DNA from: Phallusia mammillata
Lineage: Eukaryota; Chordata; Ascidiacea; Phlebobranchia; Ascidiidae
Reading direction: 5' to 3'
DNA: 64,000 nt
NCBI GenBank assembly: GCA_003260075.1
Contig: QLIY01000495.1
Span: forward strand, 53,935 to 117,934
Shown here: piece by piece, positions 22,465-52,672 of the stretch
Position numbering within the stretch: position 1 is the first letter of the stretch
Layout: each line of letters starts with the position of its first letter
Translations under genes and position numbers: made by a program
Notes under the pieces: generated by a model
The model's input: only the letters and a program-made list of their open reading frames with translations
The model's database searches: none
Told to the model about the DNA's origin: nothing

Positions 22465-23677
22465 ATGAAAGTCATTTTGGCTGGTTACCCTAAAACTGGT
22501 ACAAAAAGCATCGCCAAGGCACTGACAATCTTAGGATACGATGTTTACGATTACATGGAGCACTTCTGGTACCACGGTAAGCAGTGGGAGAACATTCTTA
22601 CCGGCAACGGGAATATCAACGATTTTCGTGAAATGTACGAAGACGTGGATGCAATTACTGATACTCCGGTCTTCTACTTCTGGGAGGAAATTCACAAAAT
22701 GTTTCCGGACTCTTTGGTTAGTAACATTTTGAATTGTACGCAATTTTTATTCGTTAAGTTAATTGTCAAAGCAGACGAATACAGTACTTCTTACCAATAA
22801 ACTGGTTGAAATGACCTTTGTCTCAGATCATACTTACTGTAAGGGACGAAGACGCCTGGATCAAAAGTTGGTGCGGTCAAATGCATCATCTCAAAACAGG
22901 CATTGCATTCAGACTAATTTGGACTTTTTCTCCTCATGGAAGATCTTTGCATCGTTACTTCGATAGGCATTGTGAGTTTTAAAATCAACCACAAATGTCC
23001 CGGTAAAACTTCATCAGTACGAAACTTTATAAAAGCCCATTATTTTTATAGGTATCGCATTATTTGGCTTCAGTCTTCCATACGTTTGGTCCGCTCCTCA
23101 CCTCAATGAACTCTTGATGAGGTCGCGTTACCGTCAGCATAACCTGAATGTTATGCAGGTATAATCCAAGTTAAAAATTTGGGTATTATAGTCAAGCGTG
23201 AAAATTGAGTTCGAAGGTGAAAATTCGTTAGACCTAATTACAAATGGGATGAAAATATTTGGCAACAGTAGTCATAACAACAAGCCCTTTCACATAAATT
23301 TTCTTGCATCTAACGCACAACTAATGTAACATATCAAAATATTTAGCATTTTAATATGGATTTCAAAACAGAACGCTCCGAAAGACAAGTTACTGGTCTA
23401 CCAAGTCAAAGACGGTTGGGAGCCGTTATGTCAATTCCTAGGAAAACCAGTCCCTGATTTGCCTTTTCCAACAAAGAACCAGGGTGCAACAGTATATAAA
23501 ACACTGTTGAAGGACAATAAGATCTTGAAGCAGTTGCATCGGGAAACAATGGTGGTTGGGACACTTTGTTGCATACTTGGTGTTTTTGCTACTTACAAGA
23601 TATGTACTGGTGGAAGACTTTCCAAATGTATTTCGTTTTTGTATCAAGCCGCATCTCGTCGTTGTTTTCATTTTTAG
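22465..23677 (+). CDS. Sulfotransferase-like P-loop protein with C-terminal membrane anchor, copy B
   Basis: Four exons, 22465-22716, 22827-22971, 23052-23158, 23372-23677, give 269 aa. It is a tandem paralogue of the gene at 18761, with the same intron positions and phases. It carries GYPKTGTKS at residues 7-15, ILTVRDEDAWIKSW at the start of exon 2, the conserved block LFGFSLPYVWSAPHLNELLM in exon 3, and a C-terminal hydrophobic helix (MVVGTLCCILGVFATYKIC). These point to a PAPS-dependent sulfotransferase of the Sulfotransfer_4 type, anchored by its tail. The substrate cannot be inferred. It lacks the 27-base exon 1 insertion of copy A, so it probably keeps the ancestral length. The chosen ATG directly precedes the P-loop strand, as in copy A. 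Confidence 0.82.
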
Positions 23678-24070
23678 TGACCGAGTTCAAGAATAACTTA
23701 ATACAATTCTTTGTCAGTGTGTCGTTCAAATGTTTGTTGACAATCGTATAAGAAAAGCCGTAATTGGTAATTAACAATATTTGTTTGGTGATTAGGATCT
23801 AACCAGATCTGTTTAATTTCAGAAAAACAGCACCAAAATTGATCTCATCAGAAACACAAATTGCCACGATTGTGATTTCTGTATTTAGTTTTTGGGATTG
23901 AGATTTTCACACGTTGTTTATTTGGTGTCGCCCGTTATTCATGGGGAAAGTGTTACTGTGTTTGTTTGTATAGTTATCGGTTCTAATCGTTTGATTGTAT
24001 TTGAATAAGTCCATACAGACAAAATAAGGTAATAATAAATCCGATTTCATAAACCACGGATAGTGTAGAA

Positions 24071-24529
24071 CAGTGGTTCCCAACCTTTTATTGACGCAAC
24101 CCAAATACTTCCCAAAATTCTGTTTTGTGGTCTCTCGCGACCCATGGACATACATTCTTACTATTTTGGTTGTATTTTGTCTGAAAATCAGGAAAGTTTT
24201 TAAAAAATTACTACGCCAGTTTTGAAACTTAAATTATCAAACAAATAATAATCGTTTTATCGACCAAACATTCCCATTTAGCCCGAACTTGAGAGCTGGT
24301 TCAAAGCATTATCAGCCAGACAACGCTCAACAGTAAGCTAACGCATACTTTATGACGTCACAAACAGAATTACCCATTATGTTGTCACAAAATTATTATT
24401 AGGCAACAATTTAAAGTCTTGGGAAATAAAATAATAACGCTACAAAATGAAGTCAAATAGTAGATGTTCTTGTCACAAAAACAGGCGACCGAACTTTGGG
24501 TCGCGACCCATATAGGTTGGGAAACACTG
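24071..24529. mobile_element. hAT-like MITE, TSD GTGTAGAA
   Basis: Left end CAGTGGTTCCCAACCTTTTA, right end TAGGTTGGGAAACACTG. GTGTAGAA flanks at 24063-24070 and 24530-24537. The GGGTCGCGACCCAT word inside its right end is shared with a truncated reverse-orientation copy at 48935. Confidence 0.9.
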
Positions 24530-24537
24530 GTGTAGAA

Positions 24538-24963
24538 CAGTGGTTCCCAAACTTTATCATTATTTTGTCAAAACGGCCCTTATTTCGAGGGCTCGCGGTC
24601 CTAAGCTGGAATGTGTATTTCAGAAAAACAAAAGTTGATTGCAGGATTTTCGCTAGTTATGCAAAATTGCGCATAATAATGATCTAAATCTAAACTCTAA
24701 AGACAGCTTGTGACATTACAGACAAGATAAAAAGCAGTACGATTGTGCGCGAACAATTGCATTTTTGATAGTTGTCGTTCAATAAAGGCTATTGTTTAGC
24801 AATGGAGACAGTCGATTTCTCAATTCTCTTGATTTAAACTTATTCAGCACCACAAACTGATGCTAAATAAGATTATCGAATTACTTTACCCGCTTCGCGG
24901 TCCAAACAAAATTGCCTCACGGACCCCTAAAGGACCGCGGACCCCAGTTTGGGGGGGGGGGGG
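24538..24963. mobile_element. Second hAT-like MITE, right end lost in a G run
   Basis: It starts CAGTGGTTCCCAAACTTTAT immediately after the target duplication of the preceding element. The right side reads GGACCGCGGACCCCAGTTTGGG and then runs into 13 Gs (24951-24963), so the terminal inverted repeat is incomplete. Confidence 0.7.
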
Positions 24964-25498
24964 ACGTTACGCAAATTAAATGGCTCAATCGCAAATCTTT
25001 TCGCCTTTTAGGATTTTGACTCGTCATAGAAAAGCTGTAAACGTTTTTCATTTGCCTTTGCCAGAAGACACGCTTTTACGCAAATGGCACGCGCCAATGC
25101 AAAAGTGTTCGTGACACATCAGCGCATCTTCACCCAGTCGCATTGAAAGTCCGAAACAGAAATATGGCGTTTGGTAGCAGAAAAAGATGTGTATGTATTA
25201 CATTCTTTGTTGTGTTGGCATGTACCGACTCCACCGATATATGTACAAATATTTACATAAGTGTATCGGACTTGTTCACATACTCGTATTGCACCACACT
25301 GGTGACACAGACTGCCTAGCAACAGACGGGAATAAAAACCTGATATTTAATAAAAAAATATTTCTTTAAAAAAAATACACTATATACAATGATAAAACTA
25401 AATGTTGCAGGTTTTGCACATTACGCCACAACTAATGTACCGCCATGCTAAAAGTTATAATAAAGAAAACAGCTTCCGCTTGGTTTAGTAGATTGGTA

Positions 25499-39503
<14,005 letters not shown>

Positions 39504-41506
39504 GGTTTACAGTTTTGAAATTTAATAACATGTCAACATAAGAATATACTTCTGTTTGATATAGTTAAAGCATGTTGAGGCAGCATGGACAACTAACTAT
39601 AAACTCAAAAAAAATCCAAGAAATCTTAATTAGCAAAAAGGGAAAGCAAACTAAAAACAGTTTCACAAGTGACACAAGGGTTTCCACTACAGAATTTATT
39701 TGGGACCCGATAGAAGTAAGATAAAAATGCAGTAATAGCCCCAACATGTAGACAATGGCCTCTACACTTTTGGTAAACTTTCTCATGTTGGGTATATTAC
39801 AAAAGTAAAATTTGATCATGTTGTAAAATTTGATTATAACAATTTAAAAAAGCAACAGAAAAGGATGAACCTAATAGTATCTTGAAATAACTGTCACATT
39901 AAATCATGCTTATGACTTTGGTCCTGGAACACTGTTGACTGGGGAGCTTTTTTACTGAAGAGTGGTGATGAGGGCAATATAAATTGGTTATTGAAAAGGT
40001 TTTCTTGGGACCAATCAAGAAGTATTAAATACACATTTTTGTATGCATACTGTTGTTGCGTAATTCAATAACCCTGTAGATCTTGTGTACAAGATCACAG
40101 ACTATAGCCTATGTTATTTGCCCAACTCAACACCAAAAGTTTGGTTTATCTTCCACTTGTTTAAGAAAGGCAAGATGTTCGCAAAAGCTCACTATGATCT
40201 CAAAATATAAATTAGCATGTGCCTTTAAGATGCTAAAATCCTAATGATGCAAAATTTATACTTAAAAAATTCAAAAAGTTAGGACTATTTGAGTTGGTGT
40301 AAAGGTTTATAACAAAAATAGTATTAAAAGGGGGGGGGGCACTTTTTCAAAAAGTTAGGGACTATTTGAGTTGGTGTAAAGGTTTATAACAAAAATAGTA
40401 TTAAAACTCAATTCAACTCAAACTTTGGACCTAACAGAAAGCACTGGAATTTGGTGATAGTTATGTTTTAACACAAACAAACAATTTATAAAAAGACATG
40501 AAATATCTGTATTCATTTTTCAGTTCTGACATTCATATGCGAATAAGCAACTTAATATACTGAAAAATCGAAAGTAATCACATCTCATGCTTGGCGCTTG
40601 CTGTTACCGATTTAATGGTTTATTATATACCTTACGGTACCAATCATTGAAAACTTATGACAACCAACAACTTTGCAGGCAAATTATGTAACTAATAACT
40701 GTCGTTTTAATTATTGACATGTTGCTGTAAATAAATTTAATATTTCTTATAGATTATCCACTACTAGATCCAACAACAAATTGCTATCGCATACGCTATG
40801 CATTTTGCTAGTTACCAATGTAAACAACGTTTGATTGTGAGCCGCCGTGTGAAATGAACCGTGACAAATATTTAAGACATAACAATAAAGATCTTATTTG
40901 AATAAAGTTATATTGAATAAAGTTACGAACAAAAAATGTTGGAGCGACGGTGCTCACTTTCCATTTGTTTTCGGCGCTGTCAAAGTTGTAGTGCTTTACT
41001 GGTTGAACTGGTAGATGGCTACTGACATAATAAATTAGAGATTATGCATTGTACAAATCGAAGTAAATATTATATTAATACAAAACAATTGTTTGTTATC
41101 GTCAATTTCAATTGGAAATAAGGGGAGTTGTAGTATCGCAAGGCCACACTAGTCGCCACTATAAACGTGTTGCATCACATCATGATGCCAAATCTTCCTG
41201 GGTTCGAGCCCTGTTATAAAAGAAGCGATAAAACGCAGGAAACATTTGGCTAGCACTAACAAAACAATAAGCAAAGTTAAGTACAATTTAACCACAGTTT
41301 AAAGTTCAAGTCAAAATAAAAAATATATGCGCAAATGTCCTAACTCATATAGGCTCAATCATCAGGTGGCCTATACTTCACGAAATGCCTGTTTTCAATA
41401 ATGAAAACCGGCTAAGCAATTAATTGTGACTAACCAATAATTTTTTAAAGACAAAGGATGTGAACTTGTAATATTTTTTCTTTATCATCTGCGATTTTAC
41501 CAGCTT

Positions 41507-41558
<52 letters not shown>

Positions 41559-43332
41559 GTCAACGAAATGTGGATGCCATTGTAGTTGGTAATATGCGAA
41601 ACATATAATCAGATTTTTTGTTCGTATTTTTGTGTTGGAGATTATACCGTACCTCTTTCCTTACGTGCTGTTGGGCCTGAACTGATGTCAAAAAACCCTA
41701 AAACGCCTCAAGGTCTGTTGTGTTTGTTTTCTTGGTCTTTCCTGAGGCCTTAATATTTAGTCCTGTCAATTTAACTTTATTGGCTACACTTTTCATTTGC
41801 ACCAACAACATCGTGTTGGCCGAGTGGTTAGCGCAACCGCCTTGTGATCACAAGGTTATGGGTTCTTATCCTATCTCGGTCGATTGTGTTTCGCTGTGCA
41901 AGAAACTTAAGGGTTGAACTAAATTGAAGTCACCAACTGCCTAAGCCCAAAAAACAAATAAAATCGGACTTGCAATAAAAACAGGCAGCTCGACGGCGGA
42001 CTCAATGTGAGCTTTAGGCCTTGACGTACAAATGTCATTTCGCCGAAATGGAAGTCAAAAAATATTTAGAGGAAGGGGGGGGGGCAGGCGTTGACGTCCA
42101 CCAAGGATAAAAATGAAACAAACAAACATCTCAAAGTAAGGGGGATTTCCCTACAATGGTGCAAAATCGCATGTGCTGTGTTTGCACTTTTTCCCAAAGT
42201 CGCTTCAGAGATGTTTGTCAGGTTGGACGATACTTTTGCTGGAGGTAGATAGATCGCTGCACTTTGTGTGCGTGTGTGCGAGGTTGTATAGATGCGTGTG
42301 AGTCAAGTTGTACAAGTCAGGTATTTTATTGAGTGACGTGACTGATGTGTGACTACAATTGGATAAATGAAAATAGGTCATCCTTATAAACTGGTTTGAA
42401 TTATGAAACTTGTAAATATAACCTCATGGTTACTGGTTGGTTATTGTAATATTTGTCATGTTTAATGTTGCAGGTTTGAAACTGCATGGAATGCTTTGTT
42501 TGATGAAATCCCATGGTTAGTTAATGATGCTTGACTGTAACAACAGTTTGAGCTAATACTGTTCTGAAGTGCACTGCAGTGCTATTGGTTCTCTGTTTGT
42601 GTAAAGTGGGGTTGCTTAAAATGTTCAAGAGGGGAAACTAGGCTACAAAATCAACATAATGCTTTAAATTTTTGTACACTTGGTCCATTTTTGTACGACA
42701 TGATTATTTATCAGTGGCAAATTTATTTTTGACAGATGCATTTTTTTAAAGTGCAAAGGCACACAGTGTAAATAAAAAAAATAGAAAGGCACATATTGCA
42801 CATAGACATTATTATGTACATTTTCATTGAAATTAAAGGGGAAAAATAATTTAATTAAAAATAAACATACAGTACAACATTTGTAAATGCAAATTAGATT
42901 GAAATATCAAAAGCTAATTAGCACATAATTAGTATAAAAGCTAATTATTATACAGTTTACAGGATGTAGTTTGCCTCAAACTGTGAATTTGCTGAATATT
43001 TACTGGCAGGATATATTACTAACAGGAAATCTAATACAATTGACCAAATGAATAAAAAAATTAATCACCAAATAAATACTTTGTCCTTACCTAATTTTAT
43101 AATTATATTGCATTAGAATGTAGTAGAGAAGTGGCAAGTTATACCTTTTCTATGTAGCTCTATTTATTTTAATAAAAAAAATTGCGGAAAGTTAAGATAC
43201 TAGGTGTATGTTGTAACCTATCATGATACTATTCTTACATATTGTTAAAATATGACTCTTATGAAATATGAAAACATTTGTTTTTAGATAAATGGTTGTA
43301 CTGAAAGTTGCTTTAAAATTCAAATATACATC
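39504..43332. other. Spacer between the divergent RPGRIP1L and CRYM genes
   Basis: About 3.8 kb, expected to hold both promoters, but no element is identifiable. Contents: a duplicated 60-base stretch around a 10-G run (40330-40339), a tRNA-like stretch at about 41180-41230, a 48-G run (41509-41556), a SINE (41813-41970) and a 10-G run at 42075-42084. The rest is AT-rich and featureless. Confidence 0.6.
41813..41970 (+). mobile_element. tRNA-derived SINE, plus orientation
   Basis: The A-box-like TTGGCCGAGTGGTTAGCGC and, about 40 bases on, a weak B-box-like GGTTATGGGTTCTTATCC resemble a tRNA-Ser/Leu-type head. They are followed by an unrelated body (CTGTGCAAGAAACTTAAGGG) and an A-rich tail near 41950. 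The B box deviates from GGTTCGAATCC, so it is not a working tRNA. Confidence 0.65.
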
Positions 43333-47227
<3,895 letters not shown>

Positions 47228-48057
47228 TCGTTTACCTTATCAAGGTGGTCCCTATTTGGATGCAACCAAAAGACATTGCCTTTTATTTTTAATAGTTTTC
47301 AAATAATTTAATGCCCCCCCCCCGCTTCCCTAGTGTTGCAACATTATCAAAACAAACAGCAAGATTCCTGAACTTTTACCTCATCAAGGTAGTCCCTATT
47401 TGGATGCAAGCAAAAGACATTGCCTTTTATTTTTAATGGTTTTCAAATAATTTAATGTTGACGGAAATTACATCAAGTATCTGAATAACACATACATTTT
47501 TTGGATTTTTTTTCTGGTTAGTTTTAGTGCTTTTACCTTCTAACTTTATTTCATATTTTCTGTGGCAATTAAATATACAAGCTCCCTACAACATGGTACA
47601 ATGTGACATGGTGCAAAAAGGTGTTTTTTACCCAAGTGATGTGTTGTACACAAAAGGTAACATAAAGGAGGTTTGATTTGTTTTGCTGACGTGGCTTTTA
47701 GGGTAAAGCAAAGCTTATGTGGTGGTTTCGTGTCATTGTGATTCCTTTTTGCACAAAGTGTATACAACTACCATCTCATTTTGGCTAAATCTGCAAAAAT
47801 TATGTTTTGCCGAGTACCTATCATCTTACCATTACACCCGATGTGCAAACAAGACTGTTCGTTCTATGACGTCACGTGTATGACGTTTAACACTGCGCAT
47901 TTCCATTTTTGTGATTGTGGCGTGATACCTCGTAACCCGTTTAAGCTTTTGCTCATTAATAATCGTACGACGCTTAGCAGATTTCGGTCGAGAACCCAGG
48001 GCCCAACTTCGCAATGCTTATTACCGTAATAAGGGTACCAGCTCGGCTCGGACCTTC

Positions 48058-48323
48058 CGTAGTAACCGTTTTTAACTCTGATGTTTTTTCATATTTGTAC
48101 ATAGACCTAATGTTAATACCTTTACATTTATAGCTTAGAATTTCCCAAAATATATTGTGTTTTTTGAATGCATGTAAAGAAGGTATTTGGCCCCCCCCCC
48201 TAGTAACCGTTTTTAACTCTGATGTTTTTTCATATTTGTACATAGACCCTTACATTTACATTTATAGCTTAGAATTCCCCAAAATATATTGTGTTTTTTG
48301 AATGCATGTAAAGAAGGTATTTG
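48058..48323. repeat. Near-identical copies around a 10-C run
   Basis: About 130 bases starting TAGTAACCGTTTTTAACTCT lie on both sides of 48191-48200, with small differences (AATGTTAATACC is missing in the second). Confidence 0.8.
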
Positions 48324-48507
48324 GCATATCGTTCATTCACTCGTAAAACAACTATAATTTCAGAACAAACTAAAAAAAGCGTCTCATAAGCGATATAAAA
48401 GCTTTCAATTTGTTTTTTAAGAGGTAGTATTGTTTACGCGAGTCATTTTAAACGAGGGTCCAATTTGATCCGCGGACTCTGTGTTGTGCAACCCCACTAT
48501 CTAAACC

Positions 48508-48683
48508 GATTTTTTGGGCATTGAACGCCTTTCGATGTATGTACTACAACACAATGTGAAACTATTAGCATTGGGTTCATATACCAGTGTCCTATAATTG
48601 ATGGTGCAATTTATGCAAAATTTGAAATAAAAATGCACGTGTAGGCACGCCTGCCTCGATGGCGACTTGTTTAAGGCGGCTAC

Positions 48684-48765
<82 letters not shown>

Positions 48766-48940
48766 AATTTTGTGACAACATGATGTGATAAATGGGTAAT
48801 TCTGTTTGTGGCGTCATAAAGTATGCGTTAGCTTGCCCCCCCCCCTTTTTGGGCATTGAACGCCTTTCGATGTATGTACTACAACACAATGTGGAACTAT
48901 TAGCATTGGGTTCATATACCAGTGTCCTATAATTCAGTGT
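48508..48940. repeat. Copies of one locus around C runs of 77 and 10 bases
   Basis: TTTTTGGGCATTGAACGCC through CAGTGTCCTATAATT occurs at 48511-48598 and 48846-48934. The segment 48763-48835 matches the interior of the hAT-like element at 49084-49155 (TTTTGTGACAACATGATGTG). One copy carries the transposon and the other may not, so this looks like two haplotypes differing by the insertion. Confidence 0.75.
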
Positions 48941-49304
48941 TTCCCAACCTATGGGTCGCGACCCAAAGTTGGGTCGCCTGAAAATTCTGTTGGGTCGCCC
49001 GTTTTTTTAGCAAAAACATCTACTATTTGACTTCATTTCGTAGCGTTATTATTTTATTTCCCAAGACTTTAAATTGTTGCCAAATAATAATTTTGTGACA
49101 ACATGATGTGATAATGGGTAATTCTGTTTGTGACGTCATAAAATATGTGTTAGATCACTGTTGAGCGTTGTCTGGCTGATAATGCTTTAAACCAGTTTTC
49201 AAGTTCGGGCCAAATGGAAATGTTTGGTCAATAAAACGATTATTATTTGTTTGATAATTTATTTTTCAAAACTGGCGTAGTAATTTTTATAAAACTTTCG
49301 TGAT
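48935..49304. mobile_element. hAT-like MITE, reverse orientation to 24071, cut by N gap
   Basis: It starts CAGTGTTTCCCAACCTATGG and contains GGGTCGCGACCCAAAGTT and TTTGTGACGTCATAAAATAT, matching the element at 24071-24529 in inverse order. The right end lies in the gap. Confidence 0.8.
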
Positions 49305-49743
49305 NNNNNNNNNNNNNNNNNNNNNNNNNNNNNNNNNNNNNNNNNNNNNNNNNNNNNNNNNNNNNNNNNNNNNNNNNNNNNNNNNNNNNNNNNNNNNNNN
49401 NNNNNNNNNNNNNNNNNNNNNNNNNNNNNNNNNNNNNNNNNNNNNNNNNNNNNNNNNNNNNNNNNNNNNNNNNNNNNNNNNNNNNNNNNNNNNNNNNNNN
49501 NNNNNNNNNNNNNNNNNNNNNNNNNNNNNNNNNNNNNNNNNNNNNNNNNNNNNNNNNNNNNNNNNNNNNNNNNNNNNNNNNNNNNNNNNNNNNNNNNNNN
49601 NNNNNNNNNNNNNNNNNNNNNNNNNNNNNNNNNNNNNNNNNNNNNNNNNNNNNNNNNNNNNNNNNNNNNNNNNNNNNNNNNNNNNNNNNNNNNNNNNNNN
49701 NNNNNNNNNNNNNNNNNNNNNNNNNNNNNNNNNNNNNNNNNNN
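49305..49743. other. Assembly gap of 439 N
   Basis: Unknown sequence. ORFs spanning it are meaningless. Confidence 0.98.
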
Positions 49744-50726
49744 TATAGTAGAGCAAAATATTGGCTATTGCGTGAAACCTTTTTTCCTTTAAGTTATAGA
49801 ATTCATTTTATGGCAAAGGTGCAATTTATAAAGTCATAGCGCTCTCTAACCGAGCTGCTATGCTTCTTCTCAAGTACGAGCGGCTGTGTTCTACTTTAAA
49901 CTTGAAACGGAAACGACAGTATAAACAAGAGGAAGTATGCGTAATGATGAACAAACACCTTATGTTTGTGCAGAACATTCTAGAATAACCAAATGACTCA
50001 AAATATCTTATGACTTGCATGAGAACGGAAATACCAACACTTACATCCAGTTATAAAGAGGTTAAACACTTCCCCTACATGCTGTGCAACATTATTGCAA
50101 ACAACATGCTAACGTTGAACATAAACTTTGTGCACGTTAATATCATGACCGCTACACACGCAACTCATAATTCACATGTAATGTACACTTTTATTTTTTG
50201 TAAACTGGAAGAGGTTTAAATCGACAGAATTACATGCAATCTATGCTTATTTGTAGTCATGCAAAAGTAAAAAAAATAGAAAATAAAAGTTTATTTATAT
50301 ATATATATTCAATACGAAATCGACTTTCCAATGTAGGAAAACACACAGGCCGTGCCAAATCACTTGCAACAGTCCAAAAGCGTTGCTCATTATTTACAAG
50401 GCTTGCAGAGTTTGCAACTGTAGCGACAAACTTTGCGGGAATCTTTGTATTTCGTGTCTTCCGTGCAAAGCGTTGCATCAGCTAAAACCCATTCAGGGCA
50501 GTGTTTACTGTCGTCTTGACAATCTAAACATAAAGATAGCAATTTTAAACTAAGTCGTTGTGTTAAGATTTTGTAAATTTTCAAGGATGTCCATATTTTT
50601 TATTCTTTTCAAACTTTTAATCCATTTCGTCGAATCAAAGAACTAAAATTCGTTTTTTCATCCGCTGGGTGCCTTAAAAATCTGATTTTCCGCCTGGGGT
50701 GCCGTAAGTTAAAAATGGTTTGGAAG

Positions 50727-51330
50727 AAACTAGGCCGAATGGTCTAGGGCAGCGGTGCACAACCTTTTCGCTATGGCGGCCGCATCGCAGATACCTATTT
50801 CACCAACGGCCGCACGTTTGTTCGTTTTCGTTTAAATATTACTTATCTATAGATATTATAATGATAATGATTATAATGAAATAGGTATGTCATATGTAAA
50901 CCATCTAATTGCGCCCGGAATGACCATAACATTTTTTTAACTTGATGCATAGATCGAGCACAACAGTCTGCAAGGCGATCAGTGTAAACAGTTTGTTACG
51001 TCATCATATATACATACGTTTTTTACAATTCTGGGCTGTTTTTAAATACAATTAATTGGCAGGAGTTTTGTTTACGTCACGGCGGCCAGTAGGCTACATG
51101 TATTTTGATATACATGTTTAGGCCGCATAAACCAGTCTCTGNATTTGTTAACTCAATATAAGCATATTTGGTACGCAACAAAGTAAATTCAACTTGTGGT
51201 GCGGCCCGCGATCTAATCATGGTAATTGTATTTGGCCCCACAGTGACAAAGATTGCACACCCCATGGCCTAAAGCATTCGTCCTCGGGAGGGTCCTTGGT
51301 TCGAAGCCCGTAAAAAAAAGAATTGGGAAA
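50727..51330 (+). mobile_element. SINE interrupted by a hAT-like element
   Basis: The SINE head AGGCCGAATGGTCTAGGGC (about 50733-50751) and its continuation TGGCCTAAAGCATTCGTCCT through the B-box-like TGGTTCGAAGCCC (about 51263-51310) match the intact relative at 55549. Between them an insert starts CAGCGGTGCACAACC (50752) and ends GATTGCACACCCC (about 51263), an imperfect inverted pair. The flanking duplication is degenerate. Confidence 0.6.
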
Positions 51331-51530
51331 GTTATGCGTTTGGCCGCAATTTACTTACCATCAGAGCATCCTGGTGGTGGTGGAAGTTCGCATTTATCGG
51401 CACACACACCGCAAGTTTTCTTGTATATTTGTCGAATATTTTTAGGCTACACATGTCGCGAAGCTTGTAGGTAAGACAAAGGAAATGAGTATCTTCGCAA
51501 GTTTCACCAGCTGCAAACAATTGTGTATAC

Positions 51531-51880
51531 CAGTGGTTCCCAACCAGGGCCCATGGCCCCCCAGGGGGGCCACGAGCTGTGTTCCGGGGGGCCACGGGTG
51601 CAGATTCACAAGAAACACCCACTAAAAGTGTCATTTTCACCTTAACTTTATTCCCGAATTTAATCGACAATTTCACTTACTATTTGTTTATAGTGAGGTT
51701 TATCACGCTCATTTACTCTATTAGACCTGTTTAAGGCCAAAATTAAAACCGAATTCAAACGCTAGATTGCTATCTACATTTTAAGGGGGCCACAGGTCGT
51801 AGATGGTAACTAGAAGGGGGCCACGAGACCAAAAAGTTACTTTAAGGGAGCCATGGTCCACGAAAGGTTGGGAACCACTG
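51531..51880. mobile_element. hAT-like MITE (GTGGCCCC family), TSD GTGTATAC
   Basis: Left end CAGTGGTTCCCAACCAGG, right end AGGTTGGGAACCACTG. GTGTATAC flanks at 51523-51530 and 51881-51888. It is 350 bp, free of G-run damage, and the best complete copy of this family in the window. It lies in intron 2 of the first ShKT gene. Confidence 0.94.
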
Positions 51881-52672
51881 GTGTATACATTAGTATGGTA
51901 CTTAACCGTTTCATAAACGTTACCCTTGAAAGAAAGCTGATTGGTCTAATTTAGACCCTTCCCAAAAATTAAAAATGCAAACTATGACGTCACATAAAGA
52001 TGACGGTGTTGAACCAAAAAAAAAAACTATAATCCAATTTTCCTCCTAAAAATATCAAGTTACCCGAAGGTGCTAGTGTTCACAAAAAACACTTTGTTTA
52101 GTGAAGTAAACCTTGCTTAATCCGGACCCGTTTGAACCAAAAAATTGTCGTAGGCGAAGATCCGGTTCTGAAGTCGATTAGTCACAGCCTTACCACATTA
52201 CATATCATTTGTAAGTTTTTTACTATTCACGCAAAGATCTGGTGGCTTAGGCTTCTTTATTCGCAAATCCTTATAAACAGCCTAATTACACGAACAACTT
52301 GTACACTACATACGCAACATGCAGCCGCAGTCTTTTGCAACGCACGCTTTGCAAATGCCACAAGTCTTCGGACAGATGTTATGAATATACATGGAGGCCA
52401 TTTCTAGGGATTTGCACATTCCTGTAGCTTTTACCATACACCACGAGGGGTATTTGTCTGCACAACCTTTACCTGTTTGACTGAAAAAGTTAGAATTACA
52501 ATTTTCAAACACAAAATTTTAATTTAACCACAAACTTACTACATTTAGAAGCTGAATTCACTGCGTGGTAAATATTATTGACAAAAAGTCTTCGGAAAAG
52601 ATCTAACCATTGTCCTTTCACACTGCCTAGGAAGGCTCCATACACGAAGAGAACGGCAAAAATCAGACGCAT

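Larger units (their letters stand above)
23678..25498. other. Spacer between the sulfotransferase pair and RPGRIP1L
   Basis: No supported gene. Two hAT-like MITEs lie back to back (24071-24529 and from 24538), followed by a G run at 24951-24963. ORFs at 25119-25369 are overlapping and featureless. Confidence 0.6.
47228..50389. other. Spacer between CRYM and the ShKT gene pair
   Basis: No supported gene. It contains duplicated blocks around 10-C runs (48191-48200, 48836-48845), a 77-C run (48686-48762), a truncated hAT-like element (48935-49304) and a 439-base N gap. A stretch at about 47960-48036 (GATTTCGGTCGAGAACCCA) recurs at 53296 as a dispersed repeat. 50150-50389 is homologous to 54930-55168, the 3' flank of the second ShKT gene. 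Confidence 0.6.
50390..52672 (-). pseudogene. Secreted ShKT-domain protein gene, copy A, frameshifted in exon 3
   Basis: The layout equals the copy at 55169: exon 1 52540-52672 (signal peptide MRLIFAVLFVYGAFLGSVKG), exon 2 52314-52472 (first ShKT domain, with CADKYPSWC and CPKTCGIC), exon 3 51359-51510 (second ShKT), exon 4 50390-50523 (third ShKT, ending CRYSCKLCKPCK). Lengths of exons 1, 2 and 4 are identical to copy B. Exon 3 is one base shorter because of a deletion near 51436, which shifts the frame before the last cysteines of the second domain, and a conserved Cys codon is also changed. ShKT domains are six-cysteine modules found in secreted animal proteins, including enzymes, matrix proteins and potassium-channel blockers; which role applies here is unknown. 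The lesion could be a sequencing error or early decay. Intron 3 holds a hAT insertion inside a SINE; intron 2 holds a MITE. Confidence 0.75.

Noticed and set aside
41509-41556. G-quadruplex regulatory element (48 Gs)
   Set aside because: A pure G run of this length among many similar filler-like runs is better explained as an assembly gap; there is no independent sign of function.
48501-48889. Glycine-rich minus-strand ORFs
   Set aside because: Generated by the 77-C run and a 10-C run; there is no other coding evidence.
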